Origin: Tianweitania sp. UT-5YL-CI-8
Lineage (GTDB): Bacteria > Pseudomonadota > Alphaproteobacteria > Rhizobiales > Rhizobiaceae
DNA: 64,000 bases
Reading direction: 5' to 3'
Assembly: GCF_030010215.1 (NCBI RefSeq)
Contig: NZ_JASCRR010000019.1
Coordinates: 1 to 64,000, forward strand
This document shows positions 30,456-39,238 of this stretch, in pieces; the first letter of the stretch is position 1; every line of letters starts with the position of its first letter. The notes under the pieces are model-generated. The model was given only the letters and a program-made list of their open reading frames with translations, had not been told where the DNA came from and did not search any database. Made by a program: the position numbers and the translations under genes.

Positions 30456-31523
30456 ATGGCCTATATCAGCGCGGGACCTCAATCAGAACGCCGGATCGCC
30501 AAGACAACCATGACCAAAACAACGGTTTCACCAGGCAACCGGTACTATGGCGGCCCGAACTCCGACCATTTCGACGGCAAGCTGTTCCTCAATCCCGGCG
30601 GCGTGCTTCCGCTGGGTTTTCGCGATGTGCTGCGCTGGCAGTTCAATGGGCTTCGCTCGCCATGGCCGAAAGCCTGGCCAAGCCCGTTTCCGCAAGCGAA
30701 GCCGCTGTGGCGGGTGACCGGCGAACAGCTTTCGGTCACCATGGTCGGTCACTCCACGCTGCTGCTGCAGGTGGATAGTCTCAACATCCTCACCGATCCG
30801 GTCTGGTCGGAGCGTGTCTCGCCTGTGCGCTTCGCCGGACCGCGCCGGGTCAACGCGCCGGGTATCGCCTTCGACGATCTGCCGAAGATTGATGTCGTCC
30901 TGCTCAGCCACAATCATTACGACCACATGGATATCGCCACCTTGCGGCGCCTGCAGCAGATCCATGATCCGTTGGTCATCACGCCGCTCGGCAATGACGC
31001 CATCGTCAAGCCAGCAATACCGATGCTGCGGGTGTCGGTGCATGACTGGGGCGATACTGTCGAGGCGGGAGAAGGCATCCGCATCCATGTCGAGCCGGCG
31101 CATCACTGGTCGGCGCGCGGCGCACGCGACCGCCGCATGGCGCTGTGGGGTTCCTTCGTGATCGAAACGCCGGTCGGCCATGTTTACTTTGCCGGCGACA
31201 CCGGCTTTCACGAGGGCCGCAACTACCGTCTCATGGCTGAGAAATATGGCGGCTTCCGTCTCGCCATCCTGCCCATCGGCGCTTACGAGCCGCGCTGGTT
31301 CATGAAATCGCAACATCAGAACCCAGATGAAGCGGTCGAGGCGATGCGCCTGTTGAAGGCGAGCCATGTCGCGGGCTGTCACTGGGGCACGTTCCAACTG
31401 ACCGACGAGCCTATCGAAGAGCCGCGCCAGCGTCTTCACGCAGCGCTCGACCGCGAGGGTGTTTCGCGCGACCTATTCCGCGCGCTACAGCCCGGCGAGG
31501 TCTGGCAGGTGCCGGTGGTTTGA
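30456..31523 (+). CDS. MBL-fold metallo-hydrolase (NAPE-PLD/UlaG-like)
   Basis: A 355-residue beta-lactamase-fold hydrolase. The metal-binding SHNHYDHMD has H152, H154, D156 and H157. Further ligands lie in PAHHWSARG, FAGDTGFHEG and the late GCHWGTFQLTDEP. Sequence around VGHSTLLLQVDSLNILTDPVWSER resembles N-acylphosphatidylethanolamine phospholipase D relatives. The substrate is unknown, and lipid hydrolysis is an inference. The start is uncertain: ATG 30456 or ATG 30510 (MTKTTVSPGN), neither with a clear Shine-Dalgarno. It is divergent from omp19. Confidence 0.85.
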   Translation: MAYISAGPQSERRIAKTTMTKTTVSPGNRYYGGPNSDHFDGKLFLNPGGVLPLGFRDVLRWQFNGLRSPWPKAWPSPFPQAKPLWRVTGEQLSVTMVGHSTLLLQVDSLNILTDPVWSERVSPVRFAGPRRVNAPGIAFDDLPKIDVVLLSHNHYDHMDIATLRRLQQIHDPLVITPLGNDAIVKPAIPMLRVSVHDWGDTVEAGEGIRIHVEPAHHWSARGARDRRMALWGSFVIETPVGHVYFAGDTGFHEGRNYRLMAEKYGGFRLAILPIGAYEPRWFMKSQHQNPDEAVEAMRLLKASHVAGCHWGTFQLTDEPIEEPRQRLHAALDREGVSRDLFRALQPGEVWQVPVV

Positions 31524-31594
31524 ACAGCGCAAGACTGGTAATTGCCGCTCGTTTCCGCCATATAGGCCGCAAAACAACAGCAATTGTTTAGACC

Positions 31595-32476
31595 ATGCCT
31601 TCGAACGCGCCCTTCGCCAAGATGAACGGGGTCGGCAACGAGATCATCGTTGCCGACATGCGTGGCCGTGCGGATAGGGTTTCGGCTGCGGCGGCCATCG
31701 CGCTCAACGCCGAAGCTGCGACGCGTTTCGACCAGATCATGGCGATCCATGACCCTAGGACGCCGGGCACCGATTACTTCATCGACATCCTCAATTCGGA
31801 TGGCTCCAGCGCCCAAGCCTGCGGCAACGGCACGCGCTGCGTGGTCCAGACGCTGGCAACCGAGACGGGCAACGCGCTGTTCATCTTCGAGACCGTGGCG
31901 GGTATTCTCAAGGCCGAGGATCATGCCAATGGGCAGATTTCCGTCGATCTCGGTACGCCGCGCTTCGGTTGGCAGGAGATTCCGCTGGCCAGGGGTTTCA
32001 GTGACACCCGCGCCATCGAGCTGCGGATAGGCCCGGACGATGCGCCTGTGCTTCATTCGCCTTCTGTGGTGTCGATGGGCAACCCGCATGCCATTTTCTG
32101 GGTCGAAAACGACGTCTGGTCCTACGAACTCGACCGGTTCGGCCCACTGCTCGAAAACCATCCTATCTTTCCCGAACGCGCCAACATCACTATCGCGCAG
32201 GTGACCTCGCGTGACACGATGGTCATCCGCACCTGGGAGCGCGGCGCGGGCCTGACCAAGGCCTGCGGCTCGGCCGCATGTGCCGCGGCCGTCGCTGGCG
32301 CCCGTACAGGACGGACCGAGCGTTCCGTGACCTTGACCGCACCCGGAGGCGACCTGCGGGTCGAATGGCGCGAGGACGATCATGTGGTTTTGACCGGTCC
32401 CGCAGAGTGGGAATTTTCCGGTTTCTTCGATCCAGCGACCGGTGCGTTCATCCGCGAACAGCGTGGCGCGGCCTGA
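31595..32476 (+). CDS. dapF: Diaminopimelate epimerase
   Basis: A 293-residue cofactor-independent racemase that converts LL- to meso-diaminopimelate for lysine and peptidoglycan synthesis. The two catalytic cysteines are C76 in [11 protein letters not shown] and C224 in [10 protein letters not shown]. The opening [15 protein letters not shown] is diagnostic, and [10 protein letters not shown] is conserved. The stop TGA overlaps the ATG of mtaB by one base, so the two are translated together. Length is normal. Confidence 0.97.
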   Translation: MPSNAPFAKMNGVGNEIIVADMRGRADRVSAAAAIALNAEAATRFDQIMAIHDPRTPGTDYFIDILNSDGSSAQACGNGTRCVVQTLATETGNALFIFETVAGILKAEDHANGQISVDLGTPRFGWQEIPLARGFSDTRAIELRIGPDDAPVLHSPSVVSMGNPHAIFWVENDVWSYELDRFGPLLENHPIFPERANITIAQVTSRDTMVIRTWERGAGLTKACGSAACAAAVAGARTGRTERSVTLTAPGGDLRVEWREDDHVVLTGPAEWEFSGFFDPATGAFIREQRGAA

Positions 32477-33756
32477 TGGGGATCGAGGTCGTCACGTTCG
32501 GCTGCCGGCTCAACACTTTCGAATCGGAGGTGATGCGGCGCGAGGCGGAAACTGCCGGGCTCGGCCAGTTGAAGGACGGTGCCGTCATCTTCAACACTTG
32601 CGCAGTGACCAGCGAGGCTGTACGCCAGTCTAAGCAGGCGATCCGCAAGGCGCGCCGCGAGAACCCCAACGCGCGGATCATCGTCACCGGCTGCGCTGCT
32701 CAAACCGAGCCGGGCACCTTCGCCGATATGGACGAGGTCGATCTCGTGCTTGGCAACGAGGAAAAGCTGAAGGCGCATAACTATCGCGCTATGCCCGATT
32801 TCGGCATCAACGATTTCGAGAAGGCCCGCGTCAACGACATCATGAGCGTGCGCGAAACCGCCGCCCACATGGTTGATGCCATTGAGGGCCGCGCCCGCGC
32901 CTTTGTGCAGGTGCAGAACGGTTGCGACCACCGCTGCACCTTCTGTATCATCCCTTATGGACGCGGCAATTCGCGGTCCGTGCCGATGGGGGCGGTGGTC
33001 GAGCAGATCAAGCGCCTCGTCGGCAACGGCTATGCCGAGGTGGTGCTGTCGGGCGTCGATATGACCAGCTATGGCGCCGACCTTCCCGGTGCGCCACGGC
33101 TGGGCAAGCTGGTCGCGACCATCCTGCGCCAGGTGCCGGATTTGCGGCGGCTGCGGCTCTCCTCAATTGACTCCATTGAAGCCGACGACGACCTGCTCCA
33201 GGCCATCGCAACCGAAAAGCGGCTGATGCCGCATCTGCATCTGTCGTTGCAATCGGGCGACGACATGATCCTCAAGCGCATGAAGCGCCGGCATCTGCGA
33301 GACCAGTCCATCGCCTTCTGCGGGGATGTGCGCAAGCTGCGCCCGGACATCGTCTTCGGCGCCGATATCATCGCCGGTTTTCCGACTGAAACCGATGACA
33401 TGTTCGAGAACTCGTTGAAGATCGTCGAGGAATGCGGGCTGACACATCTTCACGTCTTCCCGTTCAGCCCGCGCAAGGGCACGCCGGCCGCGCGCATGCC
33501 GCAGCTTGAGCGCGCGCTGGTCAAAAGCCGCGCCGCAAGGCTGCGCGCCGTGGGCGACACCGTATATCGCAGGCACCTGGCAAGCCTTGCCGGCACTCGC
33601 CAGTCGGTTCTGGTGGAGCGGGACGGGCTAGGCCGGACGGAAGGGTTCACTTTGGTCGGCGTGGATCGGGGCGCACCGGGCGAGATCGTCGAGGTCGACA
33701 TCGCCGGACATGACGATGAACGGCTGCTTGCAGCGCCTGCCGCGCGCGCGGCCTGA
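32476..33756 (+). CDS. mtaB: tRNA (N6-L-threonylcarbamoyladenosine(37)-C2)-methylthiotransferase
   Basis: A 426-residue radical-SAM methylthiotransferase that converts t6A to ms2t6A at position 37 of tRNAs. The N-terminal cluster ligands are C10, C42 and C73, and the radical-SAM motif is CDHRCTFC with C150, C154 and C157. The radical-SAM domain continues with SGVDMTSYG and LRLSSID, and GADIIAGFPTETDDMFENSL is conserved. A short C-terminal TRAM-like segment follows. Its t6A substrate is made by TsaD, also in this window. The ATG overlaps the dapF stop. Confidence 0.94.
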   Translation: MGIEVVTFGCRLNTFESEVMRREAETAGLGQLKDGAVIFNTCAVTSEAVRQSKQAIRKARRENPNARIIVTGCAAQTEPGTFADMDEVDLVLGNEEKLKAHNYRAMPDFGINDFEKARVNDIMSVRETAAHMVDAIEGRARAFVQVQNGCDHRCTFCIIPYGRGNSRSVPMGAVVEQIKRLVGNGYAEVVLSGVDMTSYGADLPGAPRLGKLVATILRQVPDLRRLRLSSIDSIEADDDLLQAIATEKRLMPHLHLSLQSGDDMILKRMKRRHLRDQSIAFCGDVRKLRPDIVFGADIIAGFPTETDDMFENSLKIVEECGLTHLHVFPFSPRKGTPAARMPQLERALVKSRAARLRAVGDTVYRRHLASLAGTRQSVLVERDGLGRTEGFTLVGVDRGAPGEIVEVDIAGHDDERLLAAPAARAA

Positions 33757-33768
33757 CGGAAAGACGGC

Positions 33769-35607
33769 ATGGCCTTCAACTTCATCAAGAAAGTTTTTTC
33801 CTTTGGCAAGAAGGACGCGGAAGACCAGCCCGTCGAGCGCGGGGCGGATGTCGCGCTGCTCGAGGCCCGTGCGCCGGAAGCGGATGGTCCTGCACCCGAT
33901 GCTGATGTTCCCGATTTTCTGAAACGCGAAACGCCCGAAGCTTTGGAGCCGGAGCAGCCCGAGCCGGAGGAAACTCCCGCAGCGCCGCTTGAACCTGCCG
34001 TAACGCCGGAGCCCGACGAGGCACCCGCACAACCGCTTGCCGAACAGCCGGAGCCCGCACCTGCGGAAGCTCCCGCCGAACACCCGCAGGAAGCCCCTGC
34101 TCCCGCGCCGTCACCAGCGGAGCCGGACCCTGCGCCTGCCGAAATACCGGCTCCCGTCGAGCCCACCACGCCGGTCGACATTCCGCAGCAGCCTGTGGCG
34201 GAGACCGTGCCGCAGGTGCTGGCCGAACTCAGAGCCGAAGCCGAGGCGAAGCTTGAGGAGGCGGAGCTTGATCCCGTATCTATTGAAAAACTGGATCAGA
34301 CTGCATTGCCCCCTCATTCGGCTGCTTCGCAGCCACCGTCTCCCCGCTGGGGAGAAGAGGATGCCGGCATCACGGCCGCGCCTTTCTCTTCCGGTTGGGC
34401 AGAAGAGGAAGCAAACGTCGCACCCGCGTCTCCCTCTTTGCTTGGGGGAGTAGAAAGAGCCGACATCGCCGGTGCGGGTGAGGGGGAGATAGGTCCTGAA
34501 ACCGCCTACGGGACGTTTGCGCCTGAGGCGCCTGTCGACGCGAAACCTTCACCAGCTTCCACTTTCGGAGAAGCGGATGAAGGGCGAACTGCCCAGCCAC
34601 AGCCAAAGCCCGCTGCCGGAAAAGTCACGGTCCAGAAAAAGGTCGAGCAGAAGGGCGACATCGCGCCGGCTCCGGTGCCGGCCGCGCCGCGCCAGACCTG
34701 GTTCCAAAAGCTGCGCGACGGGCTGTCGCGTTCGTCCAGGGAGTTGTCGGGCAACATTGCCGGCATCTTCACCAAGCGGAAGCTGGACGAAGAGACGCTG
34801 CAGGATCTGGAAGACGTGTTGATCCGCGCCGATCTCGGGGTCGAAACCGCGCTGCGCATCACCGACACGCTTGCCGCCAGCCGCTACGGCAAGGATGTCT
34901 CCGATCTGGAGGTGCGCACCGTCATGGCCGAGCAGGTCGAGAAGGTGCTCGGGCCCGTCGCCATCCCGCTTGAGCTGGACCTGTCGCACAAGCCGCATGT
35001 CATTCTCGTCGTCGGCGTCAACGGCACCGGTAAGACAACGACCATCGGCAAGCTCGCGGCCAAGCTGACCTCGGGCGGGCTGTCGGTGATGCTGGCAGCC
35101 GGCGACACGTTCCGCGCCGCGGCTATCGAGCAGCTGAAGATCTGGGGTGAGCGCACCAATTCGCCGGTAATCGCCACCAAGCTCGGCGCCGATGCCGCCG
35201 GCCTCGCCTTCGATGCCTTCCAGAAGGCCAAGGAGGCTGGCTCGGATGTGCTGATCATCGACACTGCCGGCCGTCTGCAGAACAAGACCGAGCTGATGGC
35301 AGAACTGGAGAAGGTCGTGCGCGTGCTCGGCAAGCTCGATCCGGAAGCGCCGCACACCGTTTTGCAGACGGTGGACGCCACCACCGGCCAGAACGCGCTC
35401 AACCAGGTCGAGATTTTCCGCAACATTGCCGGCGTCAACGGCTTGGTGATGACCAAGCTGGACGGCACCGCGCGCGGCGGCATTCTGGTGGCGATTGCCG
35501 CCAAGCACCGCCTGCCGGTCTATTTCATCGGCGTCGGCGAGCAGATCGACGACCTCGAGCCCTTTTCCGCAAGCGATTTCGCCAAGGCGATTGCTGGAGT
35601 AGCATAA
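33769..35607 (+). CDS. ftsY: Signal recognition particle receptor FtsY with an unusual repeat-derived linker
   Basis: A 612-residue SRP receptor GTPase, longer than most. Residues 1-20 form a basic amphipathic membrane-targeting start. An acidic, Pro/Glu/Ala-rich A domain runs to about 290. The NG domain of the last 300 residues has [15 protein letters not shown] (G1), [20 protein letters not shown] and [10 protein letters not shown]. FtsY receives SRP-ribosome complexes at the inner membrane. Codons from about 180 to 245 (34304-34492) are made of an in-frame palindromic repeat element. The frame is intact and the NG domain is complete, so function should be kept. Confidence 0.95.
   Translation: MAFNFIKKVFSFGKKDAEDQPVERGADVALLEARAPEADGPAPDADVPDFLKRETPEALEPEQPEPEETPAAPLEPAVTPEPDEAPAQPLAEQPEPAPAEAPAEHPQEAPAPAPSPAEPDPAPAEIPAPVEPTTPVDIPQQPVAETVPQVLAELRAEAEAKLEEAELDPVSIEKLDQTALPPHSAASQPPSPRWGEEDAGITAAPFSSGWAEEEANVAPASPSLLGGVERADIAGAGEGEIGPETAYGTFAPEAPVDAKPSPASTFGEADEGRTAQPQPKPAAGKVTVQKKVEQKGDIAPAPVPAAPRQTWFQKLRDGLSRSSRELSGNIAGIFTKRKLDEETLQDLEDVLIRADLGVETALRITDTLAASRYGKDVSDLEVRTVMAEQVEKVLGPVAIPLELDLSHKPHVILVVGVNGTGKTTTIGKLAAKLTSGGLSVMLAAGDTFRAAAIEQLKIWGERTNSPVIATKLGADAAGLAFDAFQKAKEAGSDVLIIDTAGRLQNKTELMAELEKVVRVLGKLDPEAPHTVLQTVDATTGQNALNQVEIFRNIAGVNGLVMTKLDGTARGGILVAIAAKHRLPVYFIGVGEQIDDLEPFSASDFAKAIAGVA
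34304..34492. repeat. Rhizobiales-type palindromic repeat inserted in the ftsY coding sequence
   Basis: The left end reads CATTGCCCCCTCATTCGGC and the right end GGTGCGGGTGAGGGGGAGAT, in inverse orientation. Inside are a GGCTGC-ttc-GCAGCC hairpin (34320-34334), a TCTCCCC-gct-GGGGAGA hairpin (34339-34355) and diverged CTCTTC/GAAGAG segments. This is the layout of a common intergenic repeat in mesorhizobia and related genomes. Here it is translated. Confidence 0.6.
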
Positions 35608-35662
35608 ACCGAGCCTACCGGGCTGCGCCCGACGCTGGTGCTGCGCAACACAAGGTTTGTCC

Positions 35663-36316
35663 ATGTCCGAACCCATTCTCGAGCGCGATCCGGCCGATCC
35701 CAGGCGCAAGCACATCAACCCGATGCTCAAGCTGGTGCTGGAGCTTGGGCCATTGATGGTCTTCTTCTTCGCCAACACGCGCGGCGAATGGCTGGCGCAG
35801 ACGTTTCCAATCCTCTCGGAGATGGGCGAGCCGCTCTTCATCGCCACCGGCCTGTTCATGGTCGCCACGGCGCTGGCGCTGGGCGTCTCCTGGGTGCTGA
35901 CGCGGTCGCTGCCGATCATGCCGCTGATCTCGGGCGTGGTGGTGCTGATCTTCGGCGGCCTGACGCTTTATCTGCAGGACGAACTGTTCATCAAGATGAA
36001 GCCGACCATCGTCAACACGCTGTTCGGCGTCATTCTGCTCGGCGGGCTTTATTTCAGGAAGTCGCTGCTCGGCTATGTCTTCGACGAGGCCTTTCGCATG
36101 GACGCGGAAGGCTGGCGCAAGCTGACCCTGCGCTGGGGCCTGTTTTTTCTGTTCCTGGCCGTGCTCAACGAAATCGTCTGGCGCAATTTCTCGACCGACT
36201 TCTGGGTCGGGTTCAAGGTCTGGGCGACCACCCCGATCACGCTGCTGTTCACCGTCTCGCAGATGCCGCTGATCATGCGGCATGCCATTGAGGATTCCAC
36301 CAAGACCAGGGAGTAG
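35663..36316 (+). CDS. Septation protein A (YciB/IspZ family)
   Basis: A 217-residue inner-membrane protein with five to six hydrophobic segments. The family signature is visible at the start of the core, [20 protein letters not shown], then [20 protein letters not shown] and [19 protein letters not shown], and later [20 protein letters not shown]. YciB proteins affect cell division and envelope synthesis. ATG 35663 is chosen because AAGG stands eight bases upstream; the TTG two codons earlier is less likely. It follows ftsY by 55 bases. Confidence 0.93.
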   Translation: MSEPILERDPADPRRKHINPMLKLVLELGPLMVFFFANTRGEWLAQTFPILSEMGEPLFIATGLFMVATALALGVSWVLTRSLPIMPLISGVVVLIFGGLTLYLQDELFIKMKPTIVNTLFGVILLGGLYFRKSLLGYVFDEAFRMDAEGWRKLTLRWGLFFLFLAVLNEIVWRNFSTDFWVGFKVWATTPITLLFTVSQMPLIMRHAIEDSTKTRE

Positions 36317-36319
36317 GCC

Positions 36320-36934
36320 ATGGAGTTCATCGCTTCGCATGCGGAATTGAGAAGCCTCTACAAGACGCCCAGCGACCGCGCGATCAGCAAGGAGCTCAAG
36401 GCACTCGACGGCCATTGCCTGTCCTTTCTCGCGCGCAGCCCGTTCGTGCTGGTGGGCTCCTCCGACGGCAAGGGCAATGCCGACGTGACGCCGCGCGGCG
36501 ACAAGCCCGGCTTCGTCGCGGTGCTCGACGCAAACACCATCGCCATACCGGACAGGCCCGGAAACAACCGCCTCGACACGCTCGAAAACATCGTCGTCAA
36601 CCCAGCCGTCGGACTGCTGTTCCTGATCCCCGGCATGAACGAAACGCTGCGCATCAATGGCGACGCGCGGATCACCGCGGACACGGCGCTGCGCGAGCAA
36701 CTGGCGGCAGAAGGCAAGCTGCCGGTGTCGGTGATGGTCGTCACCGTCAAATCGGCCTACATGCATTGCGCCAAGGCGTTCATGCGCTCCGATCTGTGGA
36801 AGCCCGCATGCTGGCCCGACCGTGCCAGCCTGCCGACGCTGGGACAGATCCTGCACGACCAGTTGGCCCTTTCCGAGACCGCGGAGACGGTGGACCGCAA
36901 TCTCGACGATGCCTACAGCCGTACGCTCTGGTAG
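36320..36934 (+). CDS. Pyridoxamine 5'-phosphate oxidase-like flavin-binding protein
   Basis: A 204-residue split-barrel protein. The N-terminal helix FIASHAELRSLYKTPSDRA and the barrel strands FLARSPFVLVGSSDGKGNADVTPRGD and VLDANTIAIPDRPGNNRLDTLENI are typical of the MSMEG_1061-like PNPOx group, which bind FMN or F420. The catalytic function is unknown. The start ATG 36320 is three bases after the septation protein stop, so the two are probably cotranscribed. The C-terminal part contains SAYMHCAKAFMRSDLW. Confidence 0.85.
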   Translation: MEFIASHAELRSLYKTPSDRAISKELKALDGHCLSFLARSPFVLVGSSDGKGNADVTPRGDKPGFVAVLDANTIAIPDRPGNNRLDTLENIVVNPAVGLLFLIPGMNETLRINGDARITADTALREQLAAEGKLPVSVMVVTVKSAYMHCAKAFMRSDLWKPACWPDRASLPTLGQILHDQLALSETAETVDRNLDDAYSRTLW

Positions 36935-36981
36935 GCCAGCGCACCGCCAAGGTTAACATCGTCTTAGCAAGGTCATGCGAT

Positions 36982-37010
36982 TTGCGCATTGCTGCAATGC
37001 AGCATCTTAT
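36982..37010 (+). promoter_or_regulatory. Promoter with a CTGC-N3-GCAG palindrome (candidate PhaR/AniA site)
   Basis: The perfect palindrome TGCTGCAATGCAGCA at 36990-37004 contains CTGC-AAT-GCAG, which fits the CTGC-N3-GCAG site known for PhaR of Paracoccus. It lies between a -35-like TTGCGC (36982-36987) and a -10-like TCTTAT (37005-37010), 17 bases apart, where a repressor would block RNA polymerase. It precedes the DUF1127-type gene by about 90 bases. Regulator identity is inferred. Confidence 0.45.
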
Positions 37011-37098
37011 GTTGCGTTGCACTAGAACTCTGCGATGCTCGTCACCAATTCAAGGGAGGATAAGAGCCGCTCAGGCGGCACCTTGAAAGGACTTCATC

Positions 37099-37254
37099 AT
37101 GATCTTCAACGATCTTCAGAACCGTTTCGCCAAGCGCCGCCAGTACAAGCGCCTCGTTGCCGAAATCGATACGCTGACCCCGCGCGACCTTACCGATATC
37201 CGCGCCGACCGCAGCGAACTGCTCTACCGCGCCTACCAGCAAGTCTACGGCTGA
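37099..37254 (+). CDS. Small DUF1127-type (YjiS-like) protein
   Basis: A 51-residue, Arg-rich protein beginning MIFNDLQNRFAKRRQYKRL. It has the DUF1127 pattern: a basic helix, then LVAEIDTLTPRDLTDIRADRSEL with the Asp-Ile-x-x-x-Arg-Ser ending. Family members in rhizobia and Agrobacterium influence RNA turnover and phosphate or carbon metabolism. An AAAGGA site lies eight bases before the ATG. It stands alone between two larger genes and has a CTGC-N3-GCAG site in its promoter. Confidence 0.75.
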   Translation: MIFNDLQNRFAKRRQYKRLVAEIDTLTPRDLTDIRADRSELLYRAYQQVYG

Positions 37255-37268
37255 TCGTAAGGCTGGCT

Positions 37269-38354
37269 TCAGCCCAGCCACTCGATCGAGCGGCCGTGAA
37301 AATCGCAACGAGCGAGACGCCGCGTCTTGCCGCCGGGCCACAGGGTCAGGCTCAGCGTGGCGAACGGATCGGCGACAGCGACCGGCTCCATCCTCAGCCA
37401 GGCAATCGGCGCGGAGCTTGTGGCGTTACGCCCGGCCGTCTTGAGCAGGTTGCGGATTTCCTCGCGCTCGCGTTCGGGCATGTATTGCCACATTATCGAA
37501 TGGAACAGCACGAACGCCGCCCCGTCCTTCTGGGCGGCGAGTTGGCGGCGCAGGAACGCTGCCGCGTTCATTGTCTCGACTGAGAACTCTACCCGTTCCG
37601 CGATGGAGACGGCCGCGTCCAGACGCTTCAGCCGGTCGGTCTGGTCGGCCCAGACATAGGAGCGCAGGCGCAACCGTGCCACCTCGTCGGTCAGGTGGAC
37701 GGGAGCGATGTCGCAGCCCTGCCGCGACAGGATTTCAAGCGCGCCGTCGAGCGGCGGCAGTCGGCCGGTTACCTCGGGCGTCAGCCTGGCCTCCGACAAG
37801 GCGTCGCCCCAGCGCATCTTCCCATAGACATAGTGGAAACGGTCGAACAGCATGTTCAGCCCGGCACTCGAACCGATCTCGTTCAGCGCCAGCGGCAGCC
37901 CGGTTTCGCGCGCAATCGTCAGGAAGCCCGGCAACAGCATGGCCGAGCGTGCTGTCTCGTTGGTCTGCGGGGCGTTGTCGAGCGCTGCCGAAAGCAGCGA
38001 GTCGTTGCGCGCGATGGCGCCCGGCAGTATGGCGGCAAGCACGTCCTCGTTCCGCTCAGAGGGTGGATAGACCGCGCTCAGGGCAGCATCGGCGCGCGTC
38101 AGCACCAGTCCGTGCAAGCCGCCGCAAAGCCTGAGAGCCAGCGCATCCCACCGGGGGTTGCCGGGCCATGAAAGCACGCGCCGTCCGGTTTGCGTCGTAT
38201 CGTCGAGAACCCGGATCAATGCCCTGCAGAGGCTGCCGGTGAAAGGCGACCCGAGGCGGTCGCAGGCTATTGCCTGATGCTCGAAATGATCGCCAATCTG
38301 ATTGTCCGGCGCGGCCATGATGAATTCGGGTTTGCTTGCCATGCAGAAAGACAT
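37269..38354 (-). CDS. DUF2332 family protein
   Basis: A protein of up to 361 residues, of uncharacterised family DUF2332. Recognisable segments are FEHQAIACDRLGSPFTGSL, NEIGSSAGLNMLFDRFHYVYG near the middle, and FHSIMWQYMPEREREEI in the C-terminal half; the glycine-rich GSSAGLN suggests a SAM-methyltransferase-like fold. The start is uncertain among ATG 38354, 38342 and 38318, since none has a strong ribosome binding site. It follows ccmG by 15 bases but is not known to take part in cytochrome maturation. Confidence 0.85.
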   Translation of the reverse strand: MSFCMASKPEFIMAAPDNQIGDHFEHQAIACDRLGSPFTGSLCRALIRVLDDTTQTGRRVLSWPGNPRWDALALRLCGGLHGLVLTRADAALSAVYPPSERNEDVLAAILPGAIARNDSLLSAALDNAPQTNETARSAMLLPGFLTIARETGLPLALNEIGSSAGLNMLFDRFHYVYGKMRWGDALSEARLTPEVTGRLPPLDGALEILSRQGCDIAPVHLTDEVARLRLRSYVWADQTDRLKRLDAAVSIAERVEFSVETMNAAAFLRRQLAAQKDGAAFVLFHSIMWQYMPEREREEIRNLLKTAGRNATSSAPIAWLRMEPVAVADPFATLSLTLWPGGKTRRLARCDFHGRSIEWLG

Positions 38355-38369
38355 AGCGCAGCCGGTCTT

Positions 38370-38957
38370 TTATGGCGAGGCGGCGAGCGCCTTTTCGATT
38401 TCCGGCATGATGGTGGCCGCCACAGCCTGTGGCGACAGCGGGCCGACATGCTTCAACAGGATCTTGCCGTCCCTGCCGATGAGGAAGGTTTCCGGCACGC
38501 CATAGACGCCCCAGTCGATGGCGGTGCGGCCGTTTCCGTCGACGCCTATGGCTGAAAACGGGTTACCGAGATCGCCGAGGAAACGCCGCGCATTCTCCGG
38601 CTTGTCCTTGTAGTTTAATCCGGCGATGGAAAAGCGCTTGTCCTGAGACAGCGCCAGAAGCACCGGATGCTCCTCGCGGCAGGGCGCGCACCACGATGCC
38701 CAGACATTGACCAGCGTCACCTTGCCGGCAAGGTCCTTGGAGTCGAGGCCGGGCAGTTCCATGCCGTCGAGCGGGGGCAGGGACGTGATTGGGGCTGCCT
38801 GGCCGATCAGGGCGGATGGCACGGCGGCGATGTCGCGTCCCGACAAAAGCTGCATCAGGAAAACGCCAGCCAGGGCCATGAACACCAGCAAGGGCAAGAG
38901 CACGATCGGCTGCGGCCCGCGCCGCGCCGAGGTTTGTGGCTGAGTGTGTTCGGTCAT
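38370..38957 (-). CDS. ccmG: Cytochrome c biogenesis thiol:disulfide interchange protein CcmG/DsbE
   Basis: A 195-residue thioredoxin-fold protein anchored by an N-terminal transmembrane helix (about 18-37). The redox site is WASWCAPCREEHP, the CXXC motif that reduces apocytochrome c heme-binding cysteines. The family segment GVYGVPETFLIGRDGKILLKHVG lies towards the C-terminus. ATG 38957 overlaps the ccmD stop as ATGA. It lies at the downstream end of the ccm cluster. Confidence 0.95.
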   Translation of the reverse strand: MTEHTQPQTSARRGPQPIVLLPLLVFMALAGVFLMQLLSGRDIAAVPSALIGQAAPITSLPPLDGMELPGLDSKDLAGKVTLVNVWASWCAPCREEHPVLLALSQDKRFSIAGLNYKDKPENARRFLGDLGNPFSAIGVDGNGRTAIDWGVYGVPETFLIGRDGKILLKHVGPLSPQAVAATIMPEIEKALAASP

Positions 38958-39118
38958 AGTTTCTCGCGGTCCGACCGCCGCCGCAGGCCCGCCGCCTGAA
39001 GCTCGGCGATTTCCCGCCGACGCCCGCGCTGGTCGATCAGGATCCAGCCGATCAGACCGGCTATGGCGATGGCCGATACGGCATAGGCCGCCGTGACATA
39101 GAGCGCATGCGCCGTCAT
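38954..39118 (-). CDS. ccmD: Heme exporter protein CcmD
   Basis: A 54-residue protein with one transmembrane helix (about 7-26, YVTAAYAVSAIAIAGLIGWI), followed by a charged cytoplasmic tail, IDQRGRRREIAELQAAGLR. This matches CcmD, a small subunit that helps release holo-CcmE from the CcmABC complex. Its stop overlaps the ccmG start. Upstream, where ccmC should lie, only 120 bases separate it from ccmB. Confidence 0.9.
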   Translation of the reverse strand: MTAHALYVTAAYAVSAIAIAGLIGWILIDQRGRRREIAELQAAGLRRRSDREKL

Positions 39119-39238
39119 CCGCTATGGCTCCTCGCCGCAAATATCGTCGGTTCGACCTTCATGTCTTCCCAATAGCCCTCAGCTGGTGGCTGTGCAATTG
39201 CGCCGCGTGCCGCAGGCCGGAGCTTCAAGGAAACGTGT

